Shown here: in pieces, positions 11,083 to 18,808 of the stretch
How positions within the stretch are numbered: position 1 is the first letter of the stretch
Layout of the letters: every line of letters starts with the position of its first letter
DNA from: Bacillota bacterium
GTDB taxonomy: Bacteria > Bacillota > Bacilli > Paenibacillales > Paenibacillaceae
NCBI GenBank assembly: GCA_023386495.1
Contig: JAEWJS010000105.1
Coordinates: 1 to 30,895 of the forward strand
Length of the DNA stretch: 30,895 nt
Direction: 5' to 3'
Program-made: the position numbers and the translations under genes
Notes under the pieces: generated by a model
Database searches by the model: none
What the model saw: the letters and a program-made list of their open reading frames with translations, nothing else
What the model was told of the DNA's origin: nothing

Positions 11083-11370
11083 TCATGCACCTTCTTCAAT
11101 TACGGTTTCTTCCTCCGTCGCTGCGCGCTCGTATTCGGCAAGAACGGCGGCTTGAATCTTCTCCCGCGTCGTCGAAGAAATCGGGTGCGCGATATCCCGG
11201 AATTCTCCATCCGGAGTACGTTTGCTTGGCATAGCCACGAACATCCCATTATTGCCGTCAATGACGCGAATGTCATGAACAACAAATTCATTGTCAATGG
11301 TGATCGAGGCGATCGCCTTCATTCTTCCTTCGGAATTTACACGGCGGAGTCTAACATCGGTAATTTGCAC
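11083..11370 (-). CDS. spoVG: Septation / RNA-binding regulator SpoVG
   Basis: The 95-residue product starts MQITDVRLRRVNSEGRMKAIASITIDNEFVVHDIRVIDG, diagnostic of SpoVG. It is a small nucleic-acid-binding protein that affects asymmetric septation and many transcripts. The start codon is GTG at 11370 with AAAGGTGG at good spacing. A textbook SigH promoter lies 38 to 66 bases upstream. It follows ridA, as in B. subtilis (purR - yabJ - spoVG - glmU). Confidence 0.97.
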   Translation of the reverse strand: MQITDVRLRRVNSEGRMKAIASITIDNEFVVHDIRVIDGNNGMFVAMPSKRTPDGEFRDIAHPISSTTREKIQAAVLAEYERAATEEETVIEEGA

Positions 11371-11407
11371 TTGTGTTCACCACCTTTGCCTATCGAAGAC
11401 TTGGTGT

Positions 11408-11436
11408 ATAATTCCACATTCCTTGGCGAAATCCTT
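11408..11436 (-). promoter_or_regulatory. SigH promoter of spoVG
   Basis: The minus strand has AAGGATTTC (11428-11436), 12 bases, then GGAATTAT (11408-11415). This matches the SigH consensus and closely resembles the well-studied B. subtilis spoVG promoter. It places spoVG in the early-sporulation regulon and lets it be transcribed independently of purR-ridA. Confidence 0.92.
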
Positions 11437-11499
11437 CTTGTTTTTGGAAATTTAACCGCCCGTTGATAAACTTTTTTTCAATCGCGGATGTTTTCGCCA

Positions 11500-11892
11500 C
11501 TACTCGACAGGTATCGCTGCAATAAGCTCGATTTCGACAAGCACGTCCTTCGGCAGCCGTGCGACTTCGACCGTCGAACGTGCCGGCTTATGATCGCCGA
11601 AATAGGTAGCATAGATCGTGTTAAGCGCCACGAATTGCTCCATGTTCTTCAGGAATACCGTCGCCTTCACGACATCCGATAAGCTTGCGCCGGCTTCTGC
11701 CAATACAGCCTGCAGATTGCGGAATACCTGATGCGCCTGTTCCTCGATGCCGCCTGGCACAAGCTCGCCCTGCACGTTCAGCGGAATCTGGCCGGACGTG
11801 AACAACAGATTGCCGATTCGCACCGCCTGCGAATACGGACCGATCGCGGCAGGCGCTTCAGCCGAAGCGATCAAGGTGGGTCTAGTCGACAT
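11500..11892 (-). CDS. ridA: RidA family reactive imine deaminase (YabJ)
   Basis: At 130 residues this is a full-length RidA/YjgF/UK114 protein, with AIGPYSQAVRIGNLLFTSGQI near the N-terminus, the conserved Arg in PARSTVEVARLP, and EIELIAAIP at the C-terminus. It hydrolyses reactive enamine/imine intermediates released by PLP enzymes. The ATG has AGGAGG at ideal spacing. It begins 12 bases after purR; the B. subtilis purR - yabJ pair forms an operon in the same order. Confidence 0.95.
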   Translation of the reverse strand: MSTRPTLIASAEAPAAIGPYSQAVRIGNLLFTSGQIPLNVQGELVPGGIEEQAHQVFRNLQAVLAEAGASLSDVVKATVFLKNMEQFVALNTIYATYFGDHKPARSTVEVARLPKDVLVEIELIAAIPVE

Positions 11893-11904
11893 GAATAGTT
11901 CCTC

Positions 11905-12732
11905 CTAGGTTGAGAAATAATTACCGGGAATGATCGTCGTCTGCTTCGTCTTCAGATCGACCGCTGTCAGCTTCGCCAACGAAACATAGTCTTCCAGCAG
12001 CCTCTCCTCGGTGCCGAGTTCGCCGGATTCGACGAACACGCCGACGCCTGCGACCTTCGCATTGAATTCGAGCAGCAGATCCATCATCCCCTGGATCGTG
12101 CCTCCCGCCTTCATGAAGTCATCGATGATTAGGACGCGGGATTGCTCCCGCAGCGCCCGTCTAGCCAGCGACATCGTCTGAATCCGTTTGTTCGAGCCGG
12201 ACACGTAGTTGATGCTGACGGCAGAGCCTTCCGTCACCTTGTTGTCGCGCCGCACGATGACAACCGGCAGATTCAGATACATCGAGGTTGCATAGGCCAG
12301 CGGAATGCCCTTCGTCTCGACCGTCATAATGACGTCGATCTCGCGATTCGCGAACGCCGATGCGAATATTCGCCCGACCTCGCTCATCAATGCCGGCTGT
12401 CCGAGCATATCGGTCATGTATAAGTATCCGCCTGGCAGCACGCGCTCCTGCTGCTCGAGCTGTCGGCATACGTCATGCATGACCGTAAGCGCCGCCTGCT
12501 TATCCGCCTTCGGAATGTACTTCACGCCGCCGGCAGCTCCCGCGAGCGTATGCAGTTCTCCGATCCCTTCGCCCTCGAACACTTCCTTGATAATGACGAG
12601 GTCTTCGCTAATCGAGGACTTCGCGGATTGATACCGATCGGCGAACGCTGTCAGCGATATTAACGTATGGGGGCGTGCCAACAAATATTGCGTCATTTCA
12701 ACCAATCTAGCGCTCCGTTTCAATTTCTTCAC
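11905..12732 (-). CDS. purR: Pur operon repressor PurR
   Basis: The 275-residue protein has an N-terminal winged-helix domain (about 1-74, RSARLVEMTQYLLARPHTLISL) and a C-terminal phosphoribosyltransferase-like domain. The latter carries the PRPP-binding motif VLIIDDFMKAGGT (200-212). PurR of Firmicutes represses purine genes and is released from DNA by PRPP. The start is GTG at 12732 with a G-rich site (GGGGGGA) 7 bases upstream. The gene lies between ispE and ridA. The target operators are not in this window as far as I can see. Confidence 0.96.
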   Translation of the reverse strand: MKKLKRSARLVEMTQYLLARPHTLISLTAFADRYQSAKSSISEDLVIIKEVFEGEGIGELHTLAGAAGGVKYIPKADKQAALTVMHDVCRQLEQQERVLPGGYLYMTDMLGQPALMSEVGRIFASAFANREIDVIMTVETKGIPLAYATSMYLNLPVVIVRRDNKVTEGSAVSINYVSGSNKRIQTMSLARRALREQSRVLIIDDFMKAGGTIQGMMDLLLEFNAKVAGVGVFVESGELGTEERLLEDYVSLAKLTAVDLKTKQTTIIPGNYFST

Positions 12733-12812
12733 GATGGTCCCCCCAATAAACCCGAATATTATACAGTCAATATATCATTTTTATACGGGTTCCATCAAGG
12801 AGCGCGTAAAGG

Positions 12813-13667
12813 TTATGTTAGCATTCTTACCACAAACACTTCTTTGCAGAAGCCACGAAGCCCATTATAGATCCTGACGGCCTTCGCTTCCTTGGCCACC
12901 AGCCCGAATACAGTCGGCCCGCTTCCGGACATCAATACGCCGTCTGCCCCAAGCCGCTGCATCGTCTCCTTCAGCTGCTGCACCTCAGGATAGAGCGACA
13001 GCGTAACCGATTCCAGCACATTGCCGAGCTCTTCGCACATGCAGTGGAATGATCCTTCCCGCAGCGCTTGGAGCATATTCGAGGTAGATGGATGCGACTC
13101 CAAGTCGCTCACGCGGAAGCGCCCGTACACATCTGCCGTCGACACGTTAATTGGCGGCTTAGCCAGCACGACCCAGCATTGCGGCGGCGCGTCGATCATC
13201 TCCAACTTCTCGCCCCTGCCCCGGGCGATCGCAGTGCCGCCGGTCACGCAGTACGGAATGTCGGACCCAAGCTCGGCGCCGAGATTCCGCAGCTCCTCGT
13301 CCGGTATGTTCAGACCCCAGAGCCGATTGAGCCCGCGCAGCGTCGCGGCAGCATCGCTGCTGCCTCCCGCAAGACCCGCCGCAACTGGGATATGCTTGTC
13401 CAGATGAATATAGACGCCTTTGCGCACGTCATACCGGTCCTTAATCAACCGGGCCGCTTGAAAGGCCAGATTCTTCTCGTCCAGCGGAATGTAGCCGGCC
13501 TGACTCGAGATGATGATCGTATCCCGCGGCAGCTCCTCCATCTCCAGCCGGTCCGCCAGATCGACCATCGTCATAATCATCTCGACTTCGTGGAAGCCGT
13601 CATTCCGTTTGTGCAGAACGTCCAGCAGCAAGTTGATCTTCGCCGGCGCCTTCTCATAGATCTTCAT
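12813..13667 (-). CDS. ispE: 4-diphosphocytidyl-2-C-methyl-D-erythritol kinase
   Basis: The 284-residue GHMP kinase has Lys10 in EKAPAKINLLLDVL, the ATP-binding glycine-rich motif PVAAGLAGGSSDAA (94-107) and the C-terminal segment GADGVLMSGSGPTVFGL. It phosphorylates CDP-methylerythritol in the non-mevalonate isoprenoid pathway. The ATG has AGGTGG about 7 bases upstream. It leads the ispE - purR - ridA group; a 80-base gap before purR shows no terminator. Confidence 0.96.
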   Translation of the reverse strand: MKIYEKAPAKINLLLDVLHKRNDGFHEVEMIMTMVDLADRLEMEELPRDTIIISSQAGYIPLDEKNLAFQAARLIKDRYDVRKGVYIHLDKHIPVAAGLAGGSSDAAATLRGLNRLWGLNIPDEELRNLGAELGSDIPYCVTGGTAIARGRGEKLEMIDAPPQCWVVLAKPPINVSTADVYGRFRVSDLESHPSTSNMLQALREGSFHCMCEELGNVLESVTLSLYPEVQQLKETMQRLGADGVLMSGSGPTVFGLVAKEAKAVRIYNGLRGFCKEVFVVRMLT

Positions 13668-13738
13668 TCAACTACCACCTGTTCGCTTACAGACTGCTAT
13701 CTCATTGGCTTTAACCGCATGGTTTGAAGTTTTTCCCT

Positions 13739-13768
13739 ATTATATCAAATCGCTATCCGAAAAGCGAA
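13739..13768 (-). promoter_or_regulatory. Possible SigA promoter of ispE-purR-ridA
   Basis: On the minus strand a perfect TATAAT (13739-13744) lies 18 bases after a weak TTCGCT (13763-13768). The position, just past the sspF terminator and about 70 bases before ispE, makes sense, but the -35 is poor. Confidence 0.4.
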
Positions 13769-13809
13769 AACGGCCCGCTGCCGCACGTTGTCCGCGCGGG
13801 CGGGCCGTT
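13764..13809 (-). terminator. Rho-independent terminator after sspF
   Basis: On the minus strand a 10-bp GC-rich stem AACGGCCCGC/GCGGGCCGTT is followed by TTCGCTTTTC. It lies about 30 bases past the sspF stop. Confidence 0.75.
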
Positions 13810-13840
13810 CTCTTGAAGCGATTCGATCCGGCTGTATCCT

Positions 13841-14026
13841 TCACGGTCTGTTCTTGTTCGCGACCGTCTGTTCAGCCAGCTGAATGGCTCGTTTCACCAT
13901 ATTGCCTGCATCCTTGGCTCGGATGCCGCCCCAGCCTTCCTTGGCTACGGTATCGTAGAAACCGAGGTCCTTCGCCAATTCAGTCTTGAACGACTCCGAC
14001 ATGACGCTTCTTCGTCTACGGCTCAT
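13841..14026 (-). CDS. sspF: Alpha/beta-type small acid-soluble spore protein (SspF-like)
   Basis: The 61-residue protein MSRRRRSVMSESFKTELAKDLGFYDTVAKEGWGGIRAKDAGNMVKRAIQLAEQ is the SspF form of the alpha/beta SASPs, with the conserved FKTELAKDLG and GWGGIRAKDAGNMVKRAI segments. These proteins coat and protect spore DNA. The ATG at 14026 has GGAGGAAGGTG in front; the frame continues to a TTG at 14044, which is part of that site and not the start. A SigG-like promoter lies 41-70 bases upstream. Order veg - sspF - ispE is as in B. subtilis. Confidence 0.95.
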   Translation of the reverse strand: MSRRRRSVMSESFKTELAKDLGFYDTVAKEGWGGIRAKDAGNMVKRAIQLAEQTVANKNRP

Positions 14027-14066
14027 CGAGACACCTTCCTCCAATTGAACTTGAAGTGTTCCCGGT

Positions 14067-14096
14067 TAGGATGCCCGAAGCCGATTGCCGTCATGC
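14067..14096 (-). promoter_or_regulatory. SigG-like promoter of sspF
   Basis: On the minus strand GCATG (14092-14096) and CATCCTA (14067-14073) are 18 bases apart. The -10 matches the SigG CATACTA at 6 of 7 positions. SASP genes are classic SigG targets. Confidence 0.5.
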
Positions 14097-14112
14097 CGAT
14101 TGATCAAAGCCA

Positions 14113-14388
14113 TTATTGCTGGATATACGTAATCCGCATCTGGCCTTCGTCACCCACTACGGTGACCTCAACCGATTCCGTCAGGATGTCAGCATAACTG
14201 TAAGAAACACGCTTGAACGCGTGCTGTTCCTGGTCGAGTTTGACAATGAAAACAGATGGGTAGATTTCTTCTAACACACCGGTACGTTCAATGGTCTTCC
14301 GACGGCCGCCGTTAGCCCGAAGACAAATTTTGGACCCCACGTGTGCTTCCAAGCTCCGTTTGATTTCCAACAGCGCATTTTTAGCCAT
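14113..14388 (-). CDS. veg: Veg protein (biofilm-related, conserved small protein)
   Basis: The 91-residue protein MAKNALLEIKRSLEAHVGSKICLRANGGRRKTIERTGVLEEIYPSVFIVKLDQE ... FKRVSYSYADILTE is a clear Veg. In B. subtilis Veg stimulates biofilm matrix genes, by an unsettled mechanism. The ATG at 14388 fits the family N-terminus and has GAGGTGG 8-9 bases upstream; the in-frame TTG at 14397 is rejected. Two near-consensus SigA promoters sit 27-96 bases upstream, in line with veg being one of the strongest vegetative promoters in B. subtilis. Confidence 0.96.
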   Translation of the reverse strand: MAKNALLEIKRSLEAHVGSKICLRANGGRRKTIERTGVLEEIYPSVFIVKLDQEQHAFKRVSYSYADILTESVEVTVVGDEGQMRITYIQQ

Positions 14389-14414
14389 TGTCCACAACCA
14401 CCTCTTTCTCGTCC

Positions 14415-14443
14415 ATTATACTGGAAAAAGGGGTGGTTGTCAA
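14415..14443 (-). promoter_or_regulatory. SigA promoter P2 of veg (full consensus)
   Basis: Minus strand: TTGACA (14438-14443), 17-base spacer, TATAAT (14415-14420). Both hexamers match the consensus exactly at the ideal spacing. Predicted start is about 20 bases before the veg ATG region. Confidence 0.92.
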
Positions 14444-14454
14444 ACAAAGCAATA

Positions 14455-14484
14455 ATTATAGCAACAGTCCAAAAGAATTGTCAA
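14455..14484 (-). promoter_or_regulatory. SigA promoter P1 of veg (full consensus)
   Basis: Minus strand: TTGACA (14479-14484), 18-base spacer, TATAAT (14455-14460). This is a second exact consensus pair 40 bases upstream of P2, just past the yabG stop. Confidence 0.9.
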
Positions 14485-14519
14485 CGGGCTTTTTACCCTT
14501 TTTAGACACTTTGTAGGGT

Positions 14520-15431
14520 TCAGCCTTCATTTACAGCGACTTGCGTAGGTTTTTCGACGATTTTCGGCCTTGGCATTCCCATCCGATACTTGCCTAGCGT
14601 GTCTACGCCGCCCATTCCCTCCGTTCCGCTGATCGTCCCGCGGATGACGTCCGCCAGGTTAACGGTCTCCCGAATCGGTGTCTTGCTCGCTTGAATGGCG
14701 ACATATACGGGGTCGAGCGCATGAATCAAGATGCGTCCGGGTGAGCTTGCGAAGTTCGCGCCGGCTTGTAGCAGCGCCTCGAAGTGCGATTGGCAGGCAC
14801 CGGCAACTACGACCAGGCTGTCGCGGCTGCGGTCGTATTCGCGGGCAGCTCGGACCGCATTCACGAAGTTCTGCGAATTCTTGTAGCTGCTGAGCACCGA
14901 TAAATTCGCGCTCGGTTGTTGCTTGTACACGCCGTCATGGCCGGTTATGACGACGATATCCGGCTGCAGCTGGGGAAGCATGCGCCGCAGAATATCCGCC
15001 ATCAGCGATTCATGCGCGTGGATGCCGTGCGCGGGTATGCGCATCTGGCCGTATAGCTGCATGCTCTTTCGAAGATAATGGCCGTCGCCGTCCAGATGCA
15101 GAATTTTGCCGGGCAGGTCGAAGTACGTCATGCCCGCCGGCACGTTCAGCGGCGCCATGCGCTCCATCTCGGCGTTCCGAGAAGCGGATCCGGCTCCAGT
15201 CTTCGTCTGGTCGCGGAATCGACGCATCGATTCATGCTCCTTGATCCGAACCTCAAGCGTCGCTTCCGTCGAGTCCGGATCGTGGATGACGGTCAGATCG
15301 TTCAAGGGCGCATCCGCCAAGAGCCGATAATCGGTCCCCTTCAGGATGGCCGTCTGCTGGCGAAAGGCGTCGATCCGGAACAATACGTCGCCTCCGTATG
15401 ATCTGCGCACGACATAATCGCCTTGCTTCAT
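14520..15431 (-). CDS. yabG: Sporulation-specific cysteine protease YabG
   Basis: The 303-residue product matches the YabG peptidase family: N-terminal MKQGDYVVRRSYGGDVLFRI, central GDGHYLRKSMQLY ... VVITGHDGVYK, and VVVAGACQSHFEALLQAGANFASSPGRILIHALDPVYVA. YabG processes spore coat proteins in the mother cell and acts with transglutaminase on coat cross-linking. The ATG has AGAGGTGATT upstream. A SigK-like promoter (15453-15480) overlaps the end of repeat element B. No clear terminator follows, and the veg promoters begin about 35 bases after the stop. Confidence 0.95.
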   Translation of the reverse strand: MKQGDYVVRRSYGGDVLFRIDAFRQQTAILKGTDYRLLADAPLNDLTVIHDPDSTEATLEVRIKEHESMRRFRDQTKTGAGSASRNAEMERMAPLNVPAGMTYFDLPGKILHLDGDGHYLRKSMQLYGQMRIPAHGIHAHESLMADILRRMLPQLQPDIVVITGHDGVYKQQPSANLSVLSSYKNSQNFVNAVRAAREYDRSRDSLVVVAGACQSHFEALLQAGANFASSPGRILIHALDPVYVAIQASKTPIRETVNLADVIRGTISGTEGMGGVDTLGKYRMGMPRPKIVEKPTQVAVNEG

Positions 15432-15452
15432 GGGCTAATCACCTCTTCCCCC

Positions 15453-15480
15453 CATCCTATGGCAGAAGTGGGCCGCTTGT
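15453..15480 (-). promoter_or_regulatory. SigK-like promoter of yabG
   Basis: Minus strand: AC (15479-15480), 17 bases, then CATAGGATG (15453-15461), matching the SigK pattern AC - N17 - CATANNNTA at all but the last position. yabG is SigK-dependent in B. subtilis. The -35 dinucleotide falls in the terminal repeat of element B. Confidence 0.45.
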
Positions 15481-15620
15481 GATAACGAAGTTAGGCTACG
15501 AAGTTTATTCGGCATCGAATCTTGAACGCTGGCGAAAATTCCGGTGCTCATGTAGATCTGTCTACACTCCGCTCCTCATTTTCTACCATCGTCCAACCTT
15601 CTCGGTTCTGACAAGCGGCC
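15471..15620 (-). repeat. TIR-bounded repeat element, copy B (upstream of yabG)
   Basis: About 150 bp bounded by GGCCGCTTGTGA and its near-perfect inverted copy (one mismatch in 12). The interior matches copy A at 7220-7405 in long blocks (GGTTGGACGATGGTAG, TGTAGACAGATCTACA hairpin, CCAGCGTTCAAGATTCGA on the minus strand) and lacks the 43-base insert of A. It fills most of the rsmA-yabG spacer and ends 39 bases before the yabG start codon. No coding potential was seen. Confidence 0.7.
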
Positions 15621-15689
15621 ATGTAGAGGCAACCAGCCTTCGGGTTCGCAAATGGTGCTCAAGCTCCAGCACGGATTATACGGAGCACT

Positions 15690-16589
15690 TTAAATAGGCC
15701 AGGCTTCGGCGGTGAAGGCGTTACTGATGCGGGCGAATTCCTCGAGCGAGAGCGTCTCGCCCCTGCGCACGGGGTCGATCCCGAGCGATTCCAGCTCGGC
15801 CTGCATGGCCTCGCGCCGGTCCTTGCCGAAGACGGCAGTCAGGTTGTTGCCGAGCGTCTTGCGCCGCTGCGCGAATGCCGCTTGGACGATACGGAAGAAG
15901 CGTGCTTCGTCCGTTACTTCAACAGCCGGACGCTCCCGCACCGACAGCTTGATCACGGCCGAATCGACATTCGGCTGCGGAATGAATACCGTATGCGGCA
16001 CCGTGCATACCAGCTTCGGCTCGCAGTAATATTGCACCGCTATGCTGAGGCTCCCGTATTCTTTGCCGCCTGGCGATGCCGCCATTCGCTCGGCGACCTC
16101 CTTCTGGATCATGACGACGATGTGCGCGAGCGGCAGCCGCTCCTCGAGCAGCTTCATCAGAATCGGCGTCGTCACGTAATAAGGCAGGTTAGCGACGACG
16201 CTGACGCGCTCCAGCCCCGTGAACTTCTCTGCAATCAATTCGCGCAGCGCAAGCTTCAAGACGTCGCCGTGCACGATGTCGACGTTGTCATAGACGCTCA
16301 TGACGTCGCGGAGAATCGGAATGAGCCGCTGGTCGATCTCGACAGCCGTGACGCGGCCTGCAGCCTTTGCCAATTGCTCGGTCAACGCGCCGATCCCAGG
16401 GCCGATCTCCAGCGCGCCTGCCGACTTGTCCAGCTCGGCTGCCTGCACGATATTACGCAGCACGTTCTGATCGATCAAGAAGTTCTGCCCCAGGCTCTTC
16501 TTGAAGGTGAAACCGTACTTCGCGATAATCTCTTTCGTCCGTCTCGGCGACGATACTTCCGCGCCGCTCTGCCGCATGTCCTCTGTCAT
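15690..16589 (-). CDS. rsmA: 16S rRNA dimethyladenosine transferase RsmA (KsgA)
   Basis: The 299-residue protein has KKSLGQNFLIDQNVLRNIV, the SAM-binding ALEIGPGIGALTEQLA (about 59-74) and the adenine-methylase motif VVANLPYYVTTPI. It dimethylates two adjacent adenines in the 3' hairpin of 16S rRNA during small-subunit assembly. The frame extends upstream, but the ATG at 16589 is chosen because it matches the family N-terminus, has GGGAGG upstream and overlaps the rnmV stop in ATGA, a translational-coupling arrangement. It follows rnmV as in B. subtilis. Confidence 0.97.
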   Translation of the reverse strand: MTEDMRQSGAEVSSPRRTKEIIAKYGFTFKKSLGQNFLIDQNVLRNIVQAAELDKSAGALEIGPGIGALTEQLAKAAGRVTAVEIDQRLIPILRDVMSVYDNVDIVHGDVLKLALRELIAEKFTGLERVSVVANLPYYVTTPILMKLLEERLPLAHIVVMIQKEVAERMAASPGGKEYGSLSIAVQYYCEPKLVCTVPHTVFIPQPNVDSAVIKLSVRERPAVEVTDEARFFRIVQAAFAQRRKTLGNNLTAVFGKDRREAMQAELESLGIDPVRRGETLSLEEFARISNAFTAEAWPI

Positions 16590-17158
16590 ACTCCGCCGCC
16601 TCCCTGCGCTTCGCGCTCCATGCTTGCCAGCGCCTCTCTGAATTCCTCCGGCGTGATGCGGAACATCGCGCACCGCTTGTGGAACTGCTTGCCGTTCGCA
16701 TACCCGATGCCCAGCAACTTGCCTACCGCGAGCCTTCTTGACGCCGCCTCCGGATGCACGATTAGCCCTGCCTCCATTAACGCCTGCCAGGTCACGACCT
16801 GCCCTTCGGGAGCCTCCCCCGCAGGGATCTCGCTCCGCACTGCCGCCAGCGCCCGCTTAATGGATGCCGGCGAAGCGTTCTCGATGCCGATATCGCCCTT
16901 ATAGGTCGCTTCCTCTTGCGGCAAGAACGCATGCTTGCAGCCCGGTACGCGCGCGGCCACGATCTTGCGGATTCGTTCGCCCGCATGGTCGGGATCGGTG
17001 AAAATAATGACGCCCCTGCGCGCTGCAGCCAACTCGATCCGCCGCAGCACTTCCTCGCCGATCGCCGAGCCGCCCGTCTCGATCGTCTCGGCCTCCACCG
17101 CACGGCGAATCGCGACCGTATCGTCTTTTCCCTCTACGACAATCACTTCATTGATCAT
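16586..17158 (-). CDS. rnmV: Ribonuclease M5 (5S rRNA maturase)
   Basis: The 190-residue protein has an N-terminal Toprim domain: INEVIVVEGKDDTVAIRRAV with the catalytic Glu, IIFTDPDHAGERIRKIV with the DxD, and the RNase M5 segment HAFLPQEEATYKGDIGIENAS. A C-terminal RNA-binding part follows (GYANGKQFHKRCAMFRITPEEF). It trims 5S rRNA precursors on ribosomal particles with L18. The ATG at 17158 gives the family N-terminus and has GAAGGGA about 10 bases upstream; longer in-frame starts are rejected. It overlaps rsmA by four bases and lies after a terminator, so it has its own promoter, which I could not place with confidence. Confidence 0.96.
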   Translation of the reverse strand: MINEVIVVEGKDDTVAIRRAVEAETIETGGSAIGEEVLRRIELAAARRGVIIFTDPDHAGERIRKIVAARVPGCKHAFLPQEEATYKGDIGIENASPASIKRALAAVRSEIPAGEAPEGQVVTWQALMEAGLIVHPEAASRRLAVGKLLGIGYANGKQFHKRCAMFRITPEEFREALASMEREAQGGGGV

Positions 17159-17276
17159 CCTACATTTCCCTTCTGTCCGGCCTGTCCAACATGCAACTTC
17201 ATGGTAGCCCCATTCGTCTAACTCTATACATCCGCCAAGCACGCCGCAAGCTCTGTATGCCGCATGATTACAAGAC

Positions 17277-17320
17277 GAAAACCTCTACCGGAGCCGCCCT
17301 GAGGCGACTGCGAATAGAGG
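17277..17320 (-). terminator. Rho-independent terminator after yabE
   Basis: Minus strand: outer stem CCTCTA/TAGAGG and inner stem AGTCGCC/GGCGGCT, followed by TTTTCG. It lies about 87 bases past the yabE stop and separates yabE from rnmV. Confidence 0.75.
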
Positions 17321-17406
17321 CTTGGAATTAGGCATAAAATCTCGGCATTCCCATATGATGAATCACGGGTCGATGCTGGCATGCTCGTACCGCACGGAAC
17401 GCCGTG

Positions 17407-18555
17407 CTAGCTGGCCGTCGGTTTATTCGGTCCGAGGACGTATACGGTATACCCGCTCTTCTTGCCGAACTTCTCTGCATGCGAGTGGCTGTCATAATAC
17501 ACATCGATCTTCTTGCCCTTGATCGCGCTGCCCTTGTCTTCCGCGCGGCGGAATCCGACTCCCTCGATATAGACCCACCAACCGATGGGGATCACCTTGG
17601 GATCGACCGCGATCGTTCGGCCTTCCTTCACCTTCGTGCCGGAAGCCGTAATGCCGTATTGCGGGTGACTCTCGTCCTTGCCGGTCGACTCTACGCCGGC
17701 CGAATAGGCCGTTAACGTTACGTTCTTCAGCACCTTCTTCGCCTTGAACGTCACGCCTTGCTTAGATACCGTAGCAACGTCAGGCGACTTGGACGACAGG
17801 ATCGTCACTGCTGGCTGCGGCTTCTTCGTACCGACCGCCACGATCTGATCGCGCTTCGACTCCGACATGAACTTCGTAAGCAGCTTCTTCTCGACGAGGA
17901 CTCCGTTCTCGTACACCTTCTCGTATTGCGCAACAATCGTGCCCTGCTTGCCTTGCTGCACAACCTTCTCCTTACCCTTCTCCAGGCTCGGATCTTCCTT
18001 CTTCACCACGGTGAATGGCATCGGCTGCTCGGTCTGCATACGATGCTTATCGACACGGACGACTGTGATCTCCGTCTCGGCCGCAAGCTTCGTATTCAAT
18101 GCCGGAACCACTTCATCTTGGCTGCGGAGTATTATATTGGCCTCTTCGACCGCTGCCCCCACTGTTCTTTCTGTCGTATAGAACGTCTTCACTTGCCCGT
18201 CGGCCTTCACGGTTACCGGTACCGCCTGTTCAATGACGACGCGGTCTCCATCCTTAAGCGCCGCATTCAGCGGCATGGAGAGCTTGTCATGCGGTCCGAT
18301 CGTTATAGCTTGTTCATCCAGCAGGCGTTCCAGGACCCATTGTTTCGTCGAAACAACGGTTTCTTGTCCGTTCACAACTACGGAGACGCTCTTGTTAGCC
18401 GTTCCGTATAACAACACCAGTAACATGAAAGTCATAGCGATTGAGATGATGGCGCTTATGGTTATCAAACGCAAATTGTCTTGCTTCCATCGCAATGCGA
18501 AAGTCATGCTGGATGATCGTGTACCATGGGATTCCTTAACCGGAAATTCACCCAC
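17407..18555 (-). CDS. yabE: Cell-wall-active protein with DUF348, G5 and 3D domains (YabE, Rpf/Sps-like)
   Basis: The 382-residue protein has one N-terminal membrane segment (about 29-51), then ubiquitin-like DUF348 repeats (SVSVVVNGQETVVSTKQWVLERLLDEQ; VTVKADGQVKTFYTTERTVGAAVEEANI). A G5 domain follows (about 200-285) and then a C-terminal 3D domain with DPKVIPIGWWVYIEGVGFRRAEDKGSAIKGKKIDVYY, a double-psi-beta-barrel as in MltA and EXLX lytic transglycosylases. It is anchored outside the membrane and predicted to remodel peptidoglycan. The start is GTG at 18555 with a very strong AAGGAGG. A cyclic-di-AMP riboswitch with a terminator controls it from about 160 bases upstream. The order tatD - yabE - rnmV matches B. 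subtilis. Confidence 0.95.
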   Translation of the reverse strand: MGEFPVKESHGTRSSSMTFALRWKQDNLRLITISAIISIAMTFMLLVLLYGTANKSVSVVVNGQETVVSTKQWVLERLLDEQAITIGPHDKLSMPLNAALKDGDRVVIEQAVPVTVKADGQVKTFYTTERTVGAAVEEANIILRSQDEVVPALNTKLAAETEITVVRVDKHRMQTEQPMPFTVVKKEDPSLEKGKEKVVQQGKQGTIVAQYEKVYENGVLVEKKLLTKFMSESKRDQIVAVGTKKPQPAVTILSSKSPDVATVSKQGVTFKAKKVLKNVTLTAYSAGVESTGKDESHPQYGITASGTKVKEGRTIAVDPKVIPIGWWVYIEGVGFRRAEDKGSAIKGKKIDVYYDSHSHAEKFGKKSGYTVYVLGPNKPTAS

Positions 18556-18714
18556 TTCTTCGGTCCTCCTTCATAGCCCCGCCGCCTGAGAGAGACGCAC
18601 GAATACATATTGACGCGACTATTGAGTAGTGTGCGTGCGAGCACGCCTTTCCAGCCTACCGATCGTCGTCCCACCCCCATGAGTAACCCTATGTCGCGGC
18701 TTTACGCAATATTC

Positions 18715-18757
18715 AAAAAATAAAGAAGCCGACGACAGAGGATCCTTCGTGGCTTCC
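18715..18757 (-). terminator. Expression-platform terminator of the c-di-AMP riboswitch
   Basis: Minus strand: GAAGCCACGA pairs with TCGTCGGCTTC (one bulged C), followed by TTTATTTTTT. It lies just past the aptamer and about 160 bases before yabE, as expected for a riboswitch that stops transcription when ligand is bound. Confidence 0.88.
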
Positions 18758-18808
18758 GGATAGGAAAATACACATAGACATGTGGATGCACGAGACGATC
18801 TCTCTATG

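Noticed and set aside
15471..15620. T-box or known amino-acid riboswitch in element B
   Set aside because: No T-box sequence (AGGGTGGNACCGCG) and downstream yabG is not an aminoacylation or amino-acid gene.
16590..16673. N-terminal extension of rsmA to an ATG at 16673
   Set aside because: It lies within rnmV and encodes no family sequence; the ATGA overlap at 16586-16589 marks the true start.
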